Below, piece after piece: positions 43,218-52,458 of a stretch of 64,000 nucleotides of DNA (within the stretch, counting starts at the first letter, position 1; each line of letters opens with the position of its first letter). The notes beneath the pieces are model-generated. The model saw only the letters and a list, made by a program, of their open reading frames with translations, made no database searches and was not told where the DNA came from. Both the position numbers and the translations under genes were made by a program. Source of the DNA: Sphingomonas sanxanigenens DSM 19645 = NX02 (lineage in GTDB: Bacteria; Pseudomonadota; Alphaproteobacteria; Sphingomonadales; Sphingomonadaceae); assembly GCF_000512205.2 (NCBI RefSeq), contig NZ_CP006644.1:2660520-2724519 (forward strand), written 5' to 3'.

Positions 43218-44295
43218 GAACCGTCGTCCGGTCGGCGATCAGCACGGCATCGCCGACCGCCGCGACCAGCGCGCCCGGCTCGGGCTCCGGAATATCCTGC
43301 GGCACGATCAATCCGAGTTCGGTCGCGACATGGCACCACGGCAGGCGCACACCGGCATAGCGCGTGTAGACGCAGCCGCCGCTCATCCGCGTGTTGATTT
43401 CCAGCAGCCGCGGATCGCCATCGTCGATGCGCGCGGCGCGGCATTGCAGATTGATCAGCCCCGAGAGGCCGAAGGCCGCGATCGCGCGGCGGCCGATCTC
43501 GAACGCCGGTCCGTCGGTCTCCAGCCGCTGCGCGCGCCCTTCCTTGCGCCGCGCCACGCCGACGATCAGTTCGCCGTCGCGGCAGACGCAGTCGAGGCTC
43601 CATTCGACACCGGCCAGATGCTCCATCACCAGCAGCCGCTTGCCGAGTCCCGGCTCCGCAAGCGCGCGATGGACGACGTCCGTCGCGACGACATGGCCTT
43701 CCGGGTTCATCAGGGTCGAAAACAGGTCGCAGCCATCATCGAGCAGCCAGAATCCGGCGCCGAAAACACCCTCGGGCGGCTTGATGCACGGGTTCAGCCC
43801 GGCGGCGCGGATTTCCGCAACCGCGGCGTCGAACCCCGTCGCATCGCGCACCTCGATGGTCAGCGGCATCGGCAGCCCGACCTCCAGCGCCGCCTCGTAG
43901 AACGCCGCCTTGTCCTCGATCAGCGCCAGCATCTCCGACGAGGCCGGGACGGATACGCGGGTGCCGATCGCGGCGAACGCTTCGGCATGGGTTGCGATGA
44001 GCGCGCGCCCGTTCTGCGGCACGAACAGGTCGACATCATGGGCGCGGCAGATATCGAGGCACCAGGCGACGAACGCTGCCGCCCCCTCCTCGGTATCGCG
44101 TTCGAACATGGGCTCGATCAGCGCCAGATCGGCCGCGTCGAGAACCGCGGCCTGCGCATCGCGATGCGACGCGATCAGACGCAGGCCGGCGGGGTCGGGA
44201 TGAAGGGGAAGGCCCGCGTCGTGCGCGCCTTCCCTGATCATGACGAGTGCGTCACGGACGCTTGAGTAGCCGTGATTGTACCAGACTGTTGCCAC
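43210..44295 (-). CDS. ATP-grasp ligase of the Ter module
   Basis: A 361-aa ATP-grasp-fold protein, a class that forms carboxylate-amine or carboxylate-thiol bonds with ATP. The ATP-binding middle (IEDKAAFYEAALEVGLPMP; PCIKPPEGVFGAGFWLL) and the Mg-binding end (LLEINTRMSGG) are visible. It lies 18 bp after terD and overlaps the protease-fusion gene. By comparison with other Ter operons it belongs to the predicted nucleoside-like metabolite pathway; the substrate is unknown. Confidence 0.87.
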   Translation of the reverse strand: MATVWYNHGYSSVRDALVMIREGAHDAGLPLHPDPAGLRLIASHRDAQAAVLDAADLALIEPMFERDTEEGAAAFVAWCLDICRAHDVDLFVPQNGRALIATHAEAFAAIGTRVSVPASSEMLALIEDKAAFYEAALEVGLPMPLTIEVRDATGFDAAVAEIRAAGLNPCIKPPEGVFGAGFWLLDDGCDLFSTLMNPEGHVVATDVVHRALAEPGLGKRLLVMEHLAGVEWSLDCVCRDGELIVGVARRKEGRAQRLETDGPAFEIGRRAIAAFGLSGLINLQCRAARIDDGDPRLLEINTRMSGGCVYTRYAGVRLPWCHVATELGLIVPQDIPEPEPGALVAAVGDAVLIADRTTVHG

Positions 44296-44313
44296 CGAGC
44301 GTCCGTTTGCCGA

Positions 44314-44889
44314 TCAGATGTTGACGCCGAAGGACTTGGCGAGCGGCCCCAGGCCACCGGCAAAGCCCTGACCGATCGCCTTGAACTTCCACTCATCGCC
44401 ATTGCGGTAGAGTTCACCGAAGATCATCGCGGTTTCGGTCGAGGCGTCTTCCGACAGGTCGTAACGCGCGATCTCGGTGCCGCCATCGTTGTTGAGCACG
44501 CGGATATAGGCGTTGGAGACCATGCCGAAATTCTGCTTGCGCGCGTCGGCGTCGTGGATCGTCACCGAAAAGGCGAGCTTGGTGACGTCGGCGGGCAGCT
44601 TGCTCAGCCCGACGATCACGACCTCGTCGTCGCCGGCGCCCTCGCCCGTGGTGTTGTCACCCTGGTGCTCGACCGCGCCGCCGGCGCCGGTCTTGTTGTT
44701 GTAGAAGATGAAGTCCGCATCGCTGCGCACCTTGCCCTCGGCGTTCAGGATGAACACGCTGGCATCGAGGTCGAACGCGCTGCCGTCGGTGACGCGCGTG
44801 TCCCAGCCCAGGCCGACCTTGACGGTCGTGAGGCCGGGGGCCTCCTTGGACAGGCTGACATTGCCGCCCTTTGAAAGTGAAACCGCCAT
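44314..44889 (-). CDS. terD: TerD-family calcium-binding stress protein
   Basis: A 191-aa cytoplasmic TerD protein. It opens with [17 protein letters not shown], has the acidic DLDASVF (Asp40, Asp42), and carries the calcium loop [13 protein letters not shown] (77-89) and the C-terminal [23 protein letters not shown]. All calcium residues seen in TerD structures are kept. The next gene upstream is a close paralogue, pointing to tandem duplication. TerD proteins protect against tellurite, phage and other stress, probably by organising complexes at the membrane with TerC. Confidence 0.94.
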   Translation of the reverse strand: MAVSLSKGGNVSLSKEAPGLTTVKVGLGWDTRVTDGSAFDLDASVFILNAEGKVRSDADFIFYNNKTGAGGAVEHQGDNTTGEGAGDDEVVIVGLSKLPADVTKLAFSVTIHDADARKQNFGMVSNAYIRVLNNDGGTEIARYDLSEDASTETAMIFGELYRNGDEWKFKAIGQGFAGGLGPLAKSFGVNI

Positions 44890-44922
44890 AACGTTACTCC
44901 TCTCTCCGAATTACGCGCCGGC

Positions 44923-45501
44923 TCAGCCGACATTGACACCATAGTTGCGGGCGAGCGGGCCGAGACCGCCCTGATAGCCCTGACCGACCGCGCGGAACTT
45001 CCACTCGCCATTGTGGCGATAGACCTCGCCGAAGATCATCGCGGTTTCGACCGACGCGTCTTCCGTCAGGTCGTAGCGCGCGATCTCGCGGCCGGTGGCA
45101 TCGTTGACGACGCGGATGAAGGCGTTCTGCACCATGCCGAAATTCTGGCGCTTGTTCTCACCGTCGTGGATGGTCACCGCGACCGCCACCTTGTCGATCT
45201 CGGCGGGCACGCGGGTCAGTTCGACCTTCAGCGACTCGTCATCGCCCTCGCCCTCACCGGTGCGGTTGTCGCCGGTGTGCTCGACCGAGCCGTCGGTCGA
45301 TTTCAGCTGGTTGTAGAAGATGAAGTCCGCGTCCGAGCGCACCTTTCCGTCGGTCTTGAGCAGGAAGGCGCTTGCGTCGAGGTCGAAATCGGCGCCGTCG
45401 GTCGAGCGGACGTCCCAGCCGAGACCGATCAGGATCTTGCTGAGGCCAGGCTCTTCCTTCGACAGGCTGACATTGCCGCCCTTGGACAGGCTGATGGACA
45501 T
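44923..45501 (-). CDS. TerD/TerE-family calcium-binding stress protein
   Basis: A 192-aa paralogue of the downstream TerD, with the same opening ([19 protein letters not shown]), [22 protein letters not shown] calcium loop and a [23 protein letters not shown] ending. It sits 33 bp upstream of that paralogue and 31 bp after the TerC-like gene. A name of terE or terD is not resolved by sequence alone. Confidence 0.92.
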   Translation of the reverse strand: MSISLSKGGNVSLSKEEPGLSKILIGLGWDVRSTDGADFDLDASAFLLKTDGKVRSDADFIFYNQLKSTDGSVEHTGDNRTGEGEGDDESLKVELTRVPAEIDKVAVAVTIHDGENKRQNFGMVQNAFIRVVNDATGREIARYDLTEDASVETAMIFGEVYRHNGEWKFRAVGQGYQGGLGPLARNYGVNVG

Positions 45502-45532
45502 GATTGATGCTCCTCTTGGCTCAGATCTTTTC

Positions 45533-46612
45533 TCAATGTGCCTTGCCGGCGGTGAGATCGATGCTCTCGGAATCTTCCGGGTGGAGGCGGTTGTGCCGCA
45601 CCGACCACCAGAAGGAGAGACCGATGAACACCGCGCCGATCAGGCCGGTGACCGTTTCAGGAATGTGGAAGCGCTCCGATGCCGAGAGCAGCATGATCAC
45701 GGCAAGCGCGATGATCGCCCAGAAGGCGCCATGCTCGAGGAAGCGATACTGCGCGAGCGTGCCGCGATCGACCAGCATCACCGTCATCGAACGGACGAAC
45801 ATCGCACCGATGCCGAGGCCGAGCGCGATGATGAACAGGTTGTTGGAAAGCGCGAACGCACCGATCACGCCGTCGAACGAGAAGGAGGCATCGAGCACTT
45901 CCAGATAGAGGAAGGACGCGAAGCCCGAACGCGCGACCGCGCCGGTCAGTTCATCCTCATCGCCCTCCAGCAGCGAACCGATCGCCTCGACGCCGATGAA
46001 CACGACGATGCCGAAGATGCCCGAGACCAGATAGGTCACCGCATCGCCCTGCGGCAGGAGGGTCGACACGCCATACATGAACAGCAGCACGATCGCGATC
46101 TCGACCGACTGCACGCTCGACAGCTTGGCGAGCTGCGCCTCGATCACCGCGATCCAGTGGACATCCTTGTCGGCGTCGAAGAAGAATTTGAGGCCGACCA
46201 TGCCGAGGAACGCGCCACCGAAGCCGGCGATGCCGACATGCGCGCTGGTGATGATCCGCTCATATTCCTGCGGATTGCCCGCGGCCAGCTTCACCGCCGA
46301 GATCGGATCGAGTTGCGCCGCGATCGCCACGATGGCCAGCGGGAAGATGATGCGCATGCCGAAGACCGCGATCGCGATACCCCAGGTGAGGAAGCGATGG
46401 CGCCACTTGTCATCCATGTCACGCAGCACCGTGGCGTTGACCACGGCGTTGTCGAACGACAGCGACACTTCGAGCACGCCCAGGATCAGCACGATCCAGA
46501 TGATGCCCAGCGTACCGGGCACGGTGCCGGTGAGTTCCCAGCCCAGCCAGGCGCCGAGCGCGAGACAGACCGCCGTGAACAGCAGCGAGCCCTTATAATA
46601 TTTCCAGAACAC
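45533..46612 (-). CDS. TerC-superfamily (DUF475) integral membrane protein
   Basis: A 359-aa protein with about nine transmembrane helices. The two internal repeats carry the hallmark acidic motifs within helices, [11 protein letters not shown] near residue 53 and [10 protein letters not shown] near residue 240, which in this superfamily are thought to bind metal. The DUF475 branch is distinct from classic E. coli TerC but recurs with TerD operons. It probably anchors TerD complexes at the inner membrane and may export metal (manganese or other). Confidence 0.93.
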   Translation of the reverse strand: MFWKYYKGSLLFTAVCLALGAWLGWELTGTVPGTLGIIWIVLILGVLEVSLSFDNAVVNATVLRDMDDKWRHRFLTWGIAIAVFGMRIIFPLAIVAIAAQLDPISAVKLAAGNPQEYERIITSAHVGIAGFGGAFLGMVGLKFFFDADKDVHWIAVIEAQLAKLSSVQSVEIAIVLLFMYGVSTLLPQGDAVTYLVSGIFGIVVFIGVEAIGSLLEGDEDELTGAVARSGFASFLYLEVLDASFSFDGVIGAFALSNNLFIIALGLGIGAMFVRSMTVMLVDRGTLAQYRFLEHGAFWAIIALAVIMLLSASERFHIPETVTGLIGAVFIGLSFWWSVRHNRLHPEDSESIDLTAGKAH

Positions 46613-46651
46613 GCATTTCCCCTTGTTCCCCGCGATGTGCCGACCCGGCCG

Positions 46652-47842
46652 TCAGTCCTTGCGGCCCGCCGTCCAGCGGAGCCCCCATCCAAGCGCCTGG
46701 TCGAGCTCGCTCTGGTCCCTGAAATAGTCGACCAGGCGCGTAGCCTTCAACGTTCCGCGGTCATTTTCAAGCAGCACGACACCGCATAGCCGCATGTTGT
46801 TGCGACCCTCGGTCATCCGCACTTCGATCGGAGGCTGATCGGGCATGGTGATCGACACTACGCCATCGGTCTGCTGCCAGTTCGGAACGCCATCATAGAT
46901 GTTGGCGAAAATGGCTATCCGCTTGAGTTCGTTCCAGAACTGACCGTTGATCCGCATCGTCTCACCCTTGGAGACGTCGCCTGTCCGGTCGTCGCCGTCA
47001 AGCTCCACATAGGGCGGATTGCGGAAATTGCCGAACACCCGGCCAAGCGCCTGGACGACGCCCTTCGAGCCGTCCGCCATCTCGATCAGGCAGCCAAGAT
47101 CGAGATCGACCGCATTGCCGCCGCCGAAGAAGCCCTTCTTGCCGCGCGACCAGTTCAGGTTGACCACGATCTCGCCGAACGAACTGCCGCGCTTCTCAAG
47201 GCTCACCGCCTGGCCCGGCTTGTCGAGCGTCACCTTGCCGAGGCTCACCGGTGCCGCGGGCGGCGGCGGTGGAGGTGGCGGCGGCGGCGGTGGCGGCGGC
47301 GCCGCTGCCGGTTCGTCCGCCACGTCGATTCCGAACGAGCGCGCGAGCGGCCCGAGGCCGCCGTTGAACCCCTGCCCTACCGCGCGGAACTTCCACTGGC
47401 CGTTGCGCAGATAGAGTTCGCCGAAGGTCATCGCCGCCTCGCTGGCGCCGCCGAGCTGGGGCACATAGCCGACGGTGGGCGCCTCGCCGCGCGGCGACAC
47501 CGCAATGCGCGCCCCCGAAACCATCCCCAGCGTCTGGCGCCGCGCGGCGGCCTGGTCGATCGTCACGCAGAATACGATTCGCTGGATCGCCGGCGGCAGA
47601 CGCGACAGATCGAGATCGAAGCTGCCCTTAGGCGAGGATCCGGGGGTATAGCGCACGGCGCCATCGCCGCCGCTGTTCTGGTTGTAGAACACCATGTCCT
47701 GATCACCGCGGACCTTGCCGGTCTCGGTCAGCAGATAGGCCGAGACATCGACCTCGCAGCCCGCTGGCGCCGTCCAGTCGACGGTCACTGTAACGGAATC
47801 GCCCGTCAGCGGCGCATTCCCGCCCTGCTGCAGTTCGTTCAT
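46652..47842 (-). CDS. TerD-polyproline-TerA-like fusion protein
   Basis: A 396-aa protein. Residues 1-175 are a divergent TerD domain whose calcium loop is lost (VDVSAYLL; RYTPGSSPKG where GDNxTG is expected). A run of 14 prolines (182-195) links it to a C-terminal TerA-like domain (about 200-396) with NAVDLDLGCLIEMADGSKG, ELDGDDRTGDVSKGE and FANIYDGVPNWQQTDG. In that domain the acidic loop is present. It lies between the TerZ-like and TerC-like genes. The Pro linker suggests a flexible two-part scaffold. Confidence 0.87.
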   Translation of the reverse strand: MNELQQGGNAPLTGDSVTVTVDWTAPAGCEVDVSAYLLTETGKVRGDQDMVFYNQNSGGDGAVRYTPGSSPKGSFDLDLSRLPPAIQRIVFCVTIDQAAARRQTLGMVSGARIAVSPRGEAPTVGYVPQLGGASEAAMTFGELYLRNGQWKFRAVGQGFNGGLGPLARSFGIDVADEPAAAPPPPPPPPPPPPPPAAPVSLGKVTLDKPGQAVSLEKRGSSFGEIVVNLNWSRGKKGFFGGGNAVDLDLGCLIEMADGSKGVVQALGRVFGNFRNPPYVELDGDDRTGDVSKGETMRINGQFWNELKRIAIFANIYDGVPNWQQTDGVVSITMPDQPPIEVRMTEGRNNMRLCGVVLLENDRGTLKATRLVDYFRDQSELDQALGWGLRWTAGRKD

Positions 47843-47915
47843 CGCACGCTCCTGTCTGGTCTTTCGGTCTGCCGCGCCTTCCCCGGCCCCGCGGCCCGGC
47901 CGTCACGCCAGACCG

Positions 47916-48497
47916 TCAGAGATGCTGCGTGATCGCAGGCATCAAATCATGGAAGGTGCGGCCCTTCGTCCTTTCGCCGATGGCCTTCATCTCCCAATCG
48001 CCATTGGCGCGGGATATACGGGCCATCAGCTGGCCGGTGTGATCTCCGGCACCGGTCAGGTCGAAACGCGCCAGTTCCTGATTGGTTGTCGCGTCGACGA
48101 GCCGGCAATAGGCATTCTCGATCCGGTCGAACGTGTCGCCCGTGAAGCTGTTCACGGTGAAGATCAAGGTCACGACGTTCGCCGGCAGCGCCGTCAGGTC
48201 GACGATGATCTGCTCGTCGTCGCCATCGCCCGCGCCGGTGCGGTTGTCGCCGGTGTGAACGATGCTGCCGTCCTGGCTGCGAAGCTGGCGGAACCAGACC
48301 GCGTCGAGCAACTGGCCCGCGCGATCGAACAGCAGGCACGATGCGTCGAGATCGACGTCGCCGCCGCCACCACCGAAAAATTTGCTCAACCCGCCCGCCT
48401 TGCGGACGTCCCAGCCGAGCCCCATCGTGACGCGCGTCAGTGCGCCGCCCCCGGACTTTTCGAGGCGGATCGTCTGACCTTTTGCAAGGCTTACCAT
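47916..48497 (-). CDS. TerZ/TerD-family protein, first gene of the Ter operon
   Basis: A 193-aa protein resembling TerZ: SLAKGQTIRLEKSGGGALTRVTMGLGWD opens it, then DVDLDASCLLFD, the GDNRTGAGDGDDEQ calcium loop and the FTGDTFDRIENAYCRLVD segment. A Gly-rich insert (FFGGGGGD) precedes the acidic motif. The ATG at 48497 has GGGAGCGG upstream. Gaps of 73 bp or less tie it to the following twelve genes. Confidence 0.92.
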   Translation of the reverse strand: MVSLAKGQTIRLEKSGGGALTRVTMGLGWDVRKAGGLSKFFGGGGGDVDLDASCLLFDRAGQLLDAVWFRQLRSQDGSIVHTGDNRTGAGDGDDEQIIVDLTALPANVVTLIFTVNSFTGDTFDRIENAYCRLVDATTNQELARFDLTGAGDHTGQLMARISRANGDWEMKAIGERTKGRTFHDLMPAITQHL

Positions 48498-48710
48498 GTG
48501 CCGCTCCCGTCGTAGAGCGCGCCGGACGGCGCGAAAAGGATGACCATACACCGATCTTCCTGATGGGTAGCGATGAACTCTTGATGACGGCAGTGCCACC
48601 CGCCGCGTGCCGGGCACGCTTCGTCTCCGCATCGTATTTCGCGGCGACTGCGCTATATCCGGGCGCGGGTTTCACGCCCCTCATTTGCCCGCAGCCTGCC
48701 GGAGTAGCCT
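48498..48710. promoter_or_regulatory. Divergent promoter region between the Ter operon and astA
   Basis: This 213-bp region must start the 12-kb Ter operon (minus) and the ast operon (plus). I see no strong -35/-10 pair or inverted repeat. GGAG precedes the astA TTG start. No regulator gene lies next to it. Confidence 0.4.
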
Positions 48711-49718
48711 TTGACCGCGTTGCTCGTTCGTCCCGCCACTCACGCCGACCTCGATGGACTCGTCGCGCTTGCCGGCGCCGGCGGCCCCGGACTGACCAAT
48801 CTGCCTGCCGACCCCGGCGTCATGGCGGAGCGGCTGGCGGCGAGCGACGCGACGATCGCCAGCCATGGCGGCGGCCGCGCGGTGATGCTGGTGCTGGCGG
48901 ATCATGGCCATGTCGTCGGCAGCGGCATGATCTTCCCGCGTGTCGGCGTCGACTGGCCGTTCTACAGCTATCGCATCAGCCGGCACACCCAACGTTCTGC
49001 GGTGACGGGCGGTCGCGTCTCGTACGACACGCTGAGCCTGACCAACGATTTCGACGGCTGTTCGGAGGTCGGCGGGCTGCTGGTCGATCCGGCCGTGCGG
49101 CGGCAGGGCGCGGGCCGGCTGATAGCGCGCGCGCGCTATCTGTTCATCGCCCAGCATCGCGACTGGTTCGGCGACCGCATCGTCGCGGAACTGCGGGGGG
49201 TGCAGGCGGATGGCCGCTCGCCCTTCTGGGATGCGGTGGGCAGCCGCTTCTACGACATGAGCTTCGAGGAGGCGGACAGGCTGAACGGCATCGCCGGCAA
49301 TCAGATGATCGCCGATCTCGGCCCGCGCTTCCCGATCCACGTCAACCTTCTGTCGGAAGAGGCCCGTGCCGCGATCGGCCAGCCGCATCGGGATGGACGC
49401 AAGGCGCGTGAGCTGCTGCTGGCAGAAGGCTATCGCGAGGAAGGCTATGTCGACATTTTCGATGCCGGCCCCACCTTGTGCGCGGAGATCGACACGCTCG
49501 CCGCGGTGCGCGACAGCCGCTGCGCGCCGGTGGCCGCAATCGCTGCGATCGAACGGCAGGAGGGGACCGACTCGCTGATCGCTTGCGGAACCGGCGCCGG
49601 CTTTCGCGTCGTGCGCGGCCTGGTCTATTCGGTGCCCGGAGGCATCGTGATCGAGCCCGCCGCCGCCGAAGCGCTGATGTTGAGTGAAGGAAATGAGGTC
49701 CGCCATGTCCGATTCTGA
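48711..49718 (+). CDS. astA: Arginine N-succinyltransferase
   Basis: A 335-aa acyltransferase that succinylates arginine, the first step of the ammonia-producing AST pathway. The AstA pattern includes LLVRPATHADLDGLVALA, GMIFPRVGVDWPFYSYR, TLSLTNDFDGCSEVGGL and SPFWDAVGSRFYDMSFEEAD. The start is TTG, supported by GGAG eight bases upstream and by alignment of the N-terminus. It overlaps astD by 14 bp. Confidence 0.93.
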   Translation: MTALLVRPATHADLDGLVALAGAGGPGLTNLPADPGVMAERLAASDATIASHGGGRAVMLVLADHGHVVGSGMIFPRVGVDWPFYSYRISRHTQRSAVTGGRVSYDTLSLTNDFDGCSEVGGLLVDPAVRRQGAGRLIARARYLFIAQHRDWFGDRIVAELRGVQADGRSPFWDAVGSRFYDMSFEEADRLNGIAGNQMIADLGPRFPIHVNLLSEEARAAIGQPHRDGRKARELLLAEGYREEGYVDIFDAGPTLCAEIDTLAAVRDSRCAPVAAIAAIERQEGTDSLIACGTGAGFRVVRGLVYSVPGGIVIEPAAAEALMLSEGNEVRHVRF

Positions 49719-51135
49719 ACCCGCCGAGATCGTTTCGACCGATCCGATCACCGGGGAACTGCTGTGGCGCGGCGCACCGGCACGACGCGATGAGATCGAC
49801 GCAGCGGTGGCGGCGGCGCGGCACGAGTCTCGCAGCTGGCGGCGCGTGCCGCTGGACGATCGGATCGCGATCGTGCGCGGCTTCGCGGAGCAGGTGGCGG
49901 CGCGGCGCGAGGCGTTCGCGCGGCTGATCGCGCGCGAGACCGGCAAGCCCTATTGGGAAGCGCTGACCGAAGCGGACAGCGTGCGCGCAAAGGTGGAAAT
50001 CAGCATCACCGCGCAGGCCGAGCGCGCCGGGCGCCGTGAGAGCGAGACGGCGGGTGTCCGCGCGGTGCTGCGCCACCGCCCGCACGGCGTGCTGACCGTG
50101 CTCGGGCCCTATAATTTTCCCGCGCATCTGCCCAACGGCCACATCGTGCCGGCGCTGCTCGCGGGCAATGTCGTGATCTTCAAGCCGAGCGAGAAGGCGC
50201 CGGCGACGGGTCTGTTCATGGCGAGCCTGTGGCACGCAGCCGGCCTGCCGCCGCACGCGCTGAGCGTGCTCAACGGCGATGGCGAGACCGGCAAGGCGCT
50301 GGTCGGCCATGATGGGGTGGACGGCGTGCTGTTCACCGGCGGCGTCACCGCAGGCCAGGCGATCCACCATGCGCTGGCGGACCAGCCGCACAAGATCGTT
50401 GCGCTCGAACTGGGCGGCAACGCACCGTTGGTCGTCACCGAGCCCGCGGATCCGGAGGCTGCGGCGCATCTCATCGTTCAATCCGCCTATATCTCGGCAG
50501 GGCAGCGCTGCTCGTGCGCACGCCGGCTGATCGTGCCGGAGGGGGCGTTCGGCGACAGCGTGATCGCGGCGCTGCTGGCGGTGGTCGATCGCATTCGCGT
50601 CGACGAACCCTTCGCCGATCCGCCCCCCTTCATGAGCGCGCTGGTCGACAATGCGGCCGCCGATGCGATCCTGGCAGGTCAGGACCGGATGATCGCCGCG
50701 GGCGCCGTCGCGCTGCGCCGGTCGGAGCGGATCGCTGCGAGCAAGCCGCTGCTGACGCCGGGGCTGCTCGACGTGACCAACCAGAGCGACCGCGAGGATC
50801 GCGAATATTTCGGCCCCCTCCTCCAGCTCGTCCGCGTCGCCGATTTCGACGCGGCGCTGGCGGAAGCCAACGCCACGCGCTTCGGCCTGTCCGCCGGGCT
50901 GATCGGCGGCGGCGAGGAGGATTATGCCCGCTTCCAGGACGAGATCCGCGCGGGCGTGGTCAACTGGAACCGGCCGACCACGGGCGCGGCGTCCTCGGCG
51001 CCGTTCGGCGGCGTCGGCGTGTCGGGTAATCACCGGCCGAGCGCCTATTATGCCGCCGACTATTGCGCCTATCCGGTCGCCAGCCTCGAAGCGGACGCGG
51101 CGCGCTTCCGGATCGAGACGGGGCTGACCGCATGA
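49705..51135 (+). CDS. astD: Succinylglutamate semialdehyde dehydrogenase
   Basis: A 476-aa NAD-dependent aldehyde dehydrogenase, fourth step of the AST pathway. The fold is clear from FKPSEKAPATG (cofactor), FTGGVTAGQAI, the catalytic Glu in LELGGNAP and the catalytic Cys in GQRCSCARR. The ATG at 49705 lies inside the end of astA, and the stop overlaps astB as ATGA. Confidence 0.93.
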   Translation: MSDSEPAEIVSTDPITGELLWRGAPARRDEIDAAVAAARHESRSWRRVPLDDRIAIVRGFAEQVAARREAFARLIARETGKPYWEALTEADSVRAKVEISITAQAERAGRRESETAGVRAVLRHRPHGVLTVLGPYNFPAHLPNGHIVPALLAGNVVIFKPSEKAPATGLFMASLWHAAGLPPHALSVLNGDGETGKALVGHDGVDGVLFTGGVTAGQAIHHALADQPHKIVALELGGNAPLVVTEPADPEAAAHLIVQSAYISAGQRCSCARRLIVPEGAFGDSVIAALLAVVDRIRVDEPFADPPPFMSALVDNAAADAILAGQDRMIAAGAVALRRSERIAASKPLLTPGLLDVTNQSDREDREYFGPLLQLVRVADFDAALAEANATRFGLSAGLIGGGEEDYARFQDEIRAGVVNWNRPTTGAASSAPFGGVGVSGNHRPSAYYAADYCAYPVASLEADAARFRIETGLTA

Positions 51136-52421
51136 CGGCCCCGCCACAGCCGGTGCGCGAGATCAATTTCGACGGGCTGGTCGGCCCGATGCACAATTAT
51201 GCCGGGCTGTCGCTCGGCAACATCGCCAGCGCGAGCAACGCCGGCAAGACCGCCGCGCCGCGGATGGCGGCGCTGCAGGGGCTGGCCAAAATGCGCCGGC
51301 TGATGGAGCGCGGGCTGCTGCAGGGCTTCCTGCCGCCGCTGCGCCGTCCGGCGGTGGGCCTGCTGCGCAAGCTGGGTTTCGCCGGCGACGACGCGACGGT
51401 GCTCGCGACGGTCGCGGCCGAGGATCCGGTGCTGTTCAACAATGCCTGCTCCGCCTCCTCGATGTGGACCGCCAACGCCGCGACGGTGATCGCGGGTGCG
51501 GACAGCGCCGACGGGCGCGTCCATCTGGTCACCGCCAACCTCGCGACGATGCTCCACCGCAGCATCGAGCATGGCGAGACCGAGGCCAATCTGCGCCGCA
51601 TCTTCCGCGACGAGCGCCGGTTCGCGGTGCATGCGGCGCTGGCGCCCGCCAATCACTTCGCCGATGAGGGGGCTGCCAATCATATGCGCGTCGCCCCGAC
51701 GCGTGGCGAACGCGGCACCAACATCTTCGTCCACGCCCCCGCCACCGAAGGCCGTTTCCCCGGCCGGCAGAGCCCGCGCGCGGGGCAGGCGGTGGCACGG
51801 ATCGCCGGGCTCTTCCATGCGATCCACACCCCGCAGGCGGGCACGGCGATCGAGGCCGGCGCCTTCCACAACGATGTCGTCGCGGTCGCCAACGAGAGCG
51901 TGCTGTTCGCGCATCATCAGGCGTTCGACGATCGCGACCGGCTGTTCGAAAGCCTCGCCCACGCGCTCCCCGGCATCCACATCGTCGAGACCGAAACCGT
52001 CCCGCTCGCCTCTGCGATCGGCAGCTATCTGTTCAACTCGCAGCTTCTGACGATGCCGGAAGGGCATATGGCGCTGGTGCTGCCCGCAGAAACGCAGGCC
52101 GATCCGGCGGTGAAGGCGGCGATCGATGCGGTGGTCGCGGGCAACAACCCGATCAACGAGGCGATCATCGTCGACGTGCGCGAGTCGATGCGCAATGGCG
52201 GCGGCCCGGCCTGCCTGCGGCTGCGCGTGCCGGTGAGCGAGGCGGCGATCGCCGGCATCGACCCCGCCTTCCTGCTGACCGAGGCGCGCTGGGAGCAGCT
52301 TCATGCGCTGGTCGAGCGTTACTGGCCCGAGCATATCGCCCCCGAGGATCTCGCCGAACCCGATCTGTGGGCGGCGGCAGCGGCCGCGCATGACGCGCTG
52401 GAGGCGTGGCTCGCGGCATGA
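51132..52421 (+). CDS. astB: N-succinylarginine dihydrolase
   Basis: A 429-aa enzyme releasing ammonia from succinylarginine. Family landmarks are EINFDGLVGPMHNYAGLS at the start, FNNACSASSMWTANAATV, LFHAIHTPQAGTAIEAGAFHNDV and NGGGPACLRLRVP, which carries the catalytic Cys near the end. It completes the astA-astD-astB block. AstC and AstE are not in the window and are presumably encoded elsewhere or replaced by other enzymes. Confidence 0.94.
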   Translation: MTAPPQPVREINFDGLVGPMHNYAGLSLGNIASASNAGKTAAPRMAALQGLAKMRRLMERGLLQGFLPPLRRPAVGLLRKLGFAGDDATVLATVAAEDPVLFNNACSASSMWTANAATVIAGADSADGRVHLVTANLATMLHRSIEHGETEANLRRIFRDERRFAVHAALAPANHFADEGAANHMRVAPTRGERGTNIFVHAPATEGRFPGRQSPRAGQAVARIAGLFHAIHTPQAGTAIEAGAFHNDVVAVANESVLFAHHQAFDDRDRLFESLAHALPGIHIVETETVPLASAIGSYLFNSQLLTMPEGHMALVLPAETQADPAVKAAIDAVVAGNNPINEAIIVDVRESMRNGGGPACLRLRVPVSEAAIAGIDPAFLLTEARWEQLHALVERYWPEHIAPEDLAEPDLWAAAAAAHDALEAWLAA

Positions 52422-52458
52422 CATCATGCCCGACGGGGCAAACAGGGAGAGGCTATCC

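Noticed and set aside
36601-48497. Prophage or integrative-element origin of the Ter operon
   Set aside because: No integrase, tRNA, attachment-site repeat or transposase lies at either border, and codon use looks like the neighbouring chromosome by eye.
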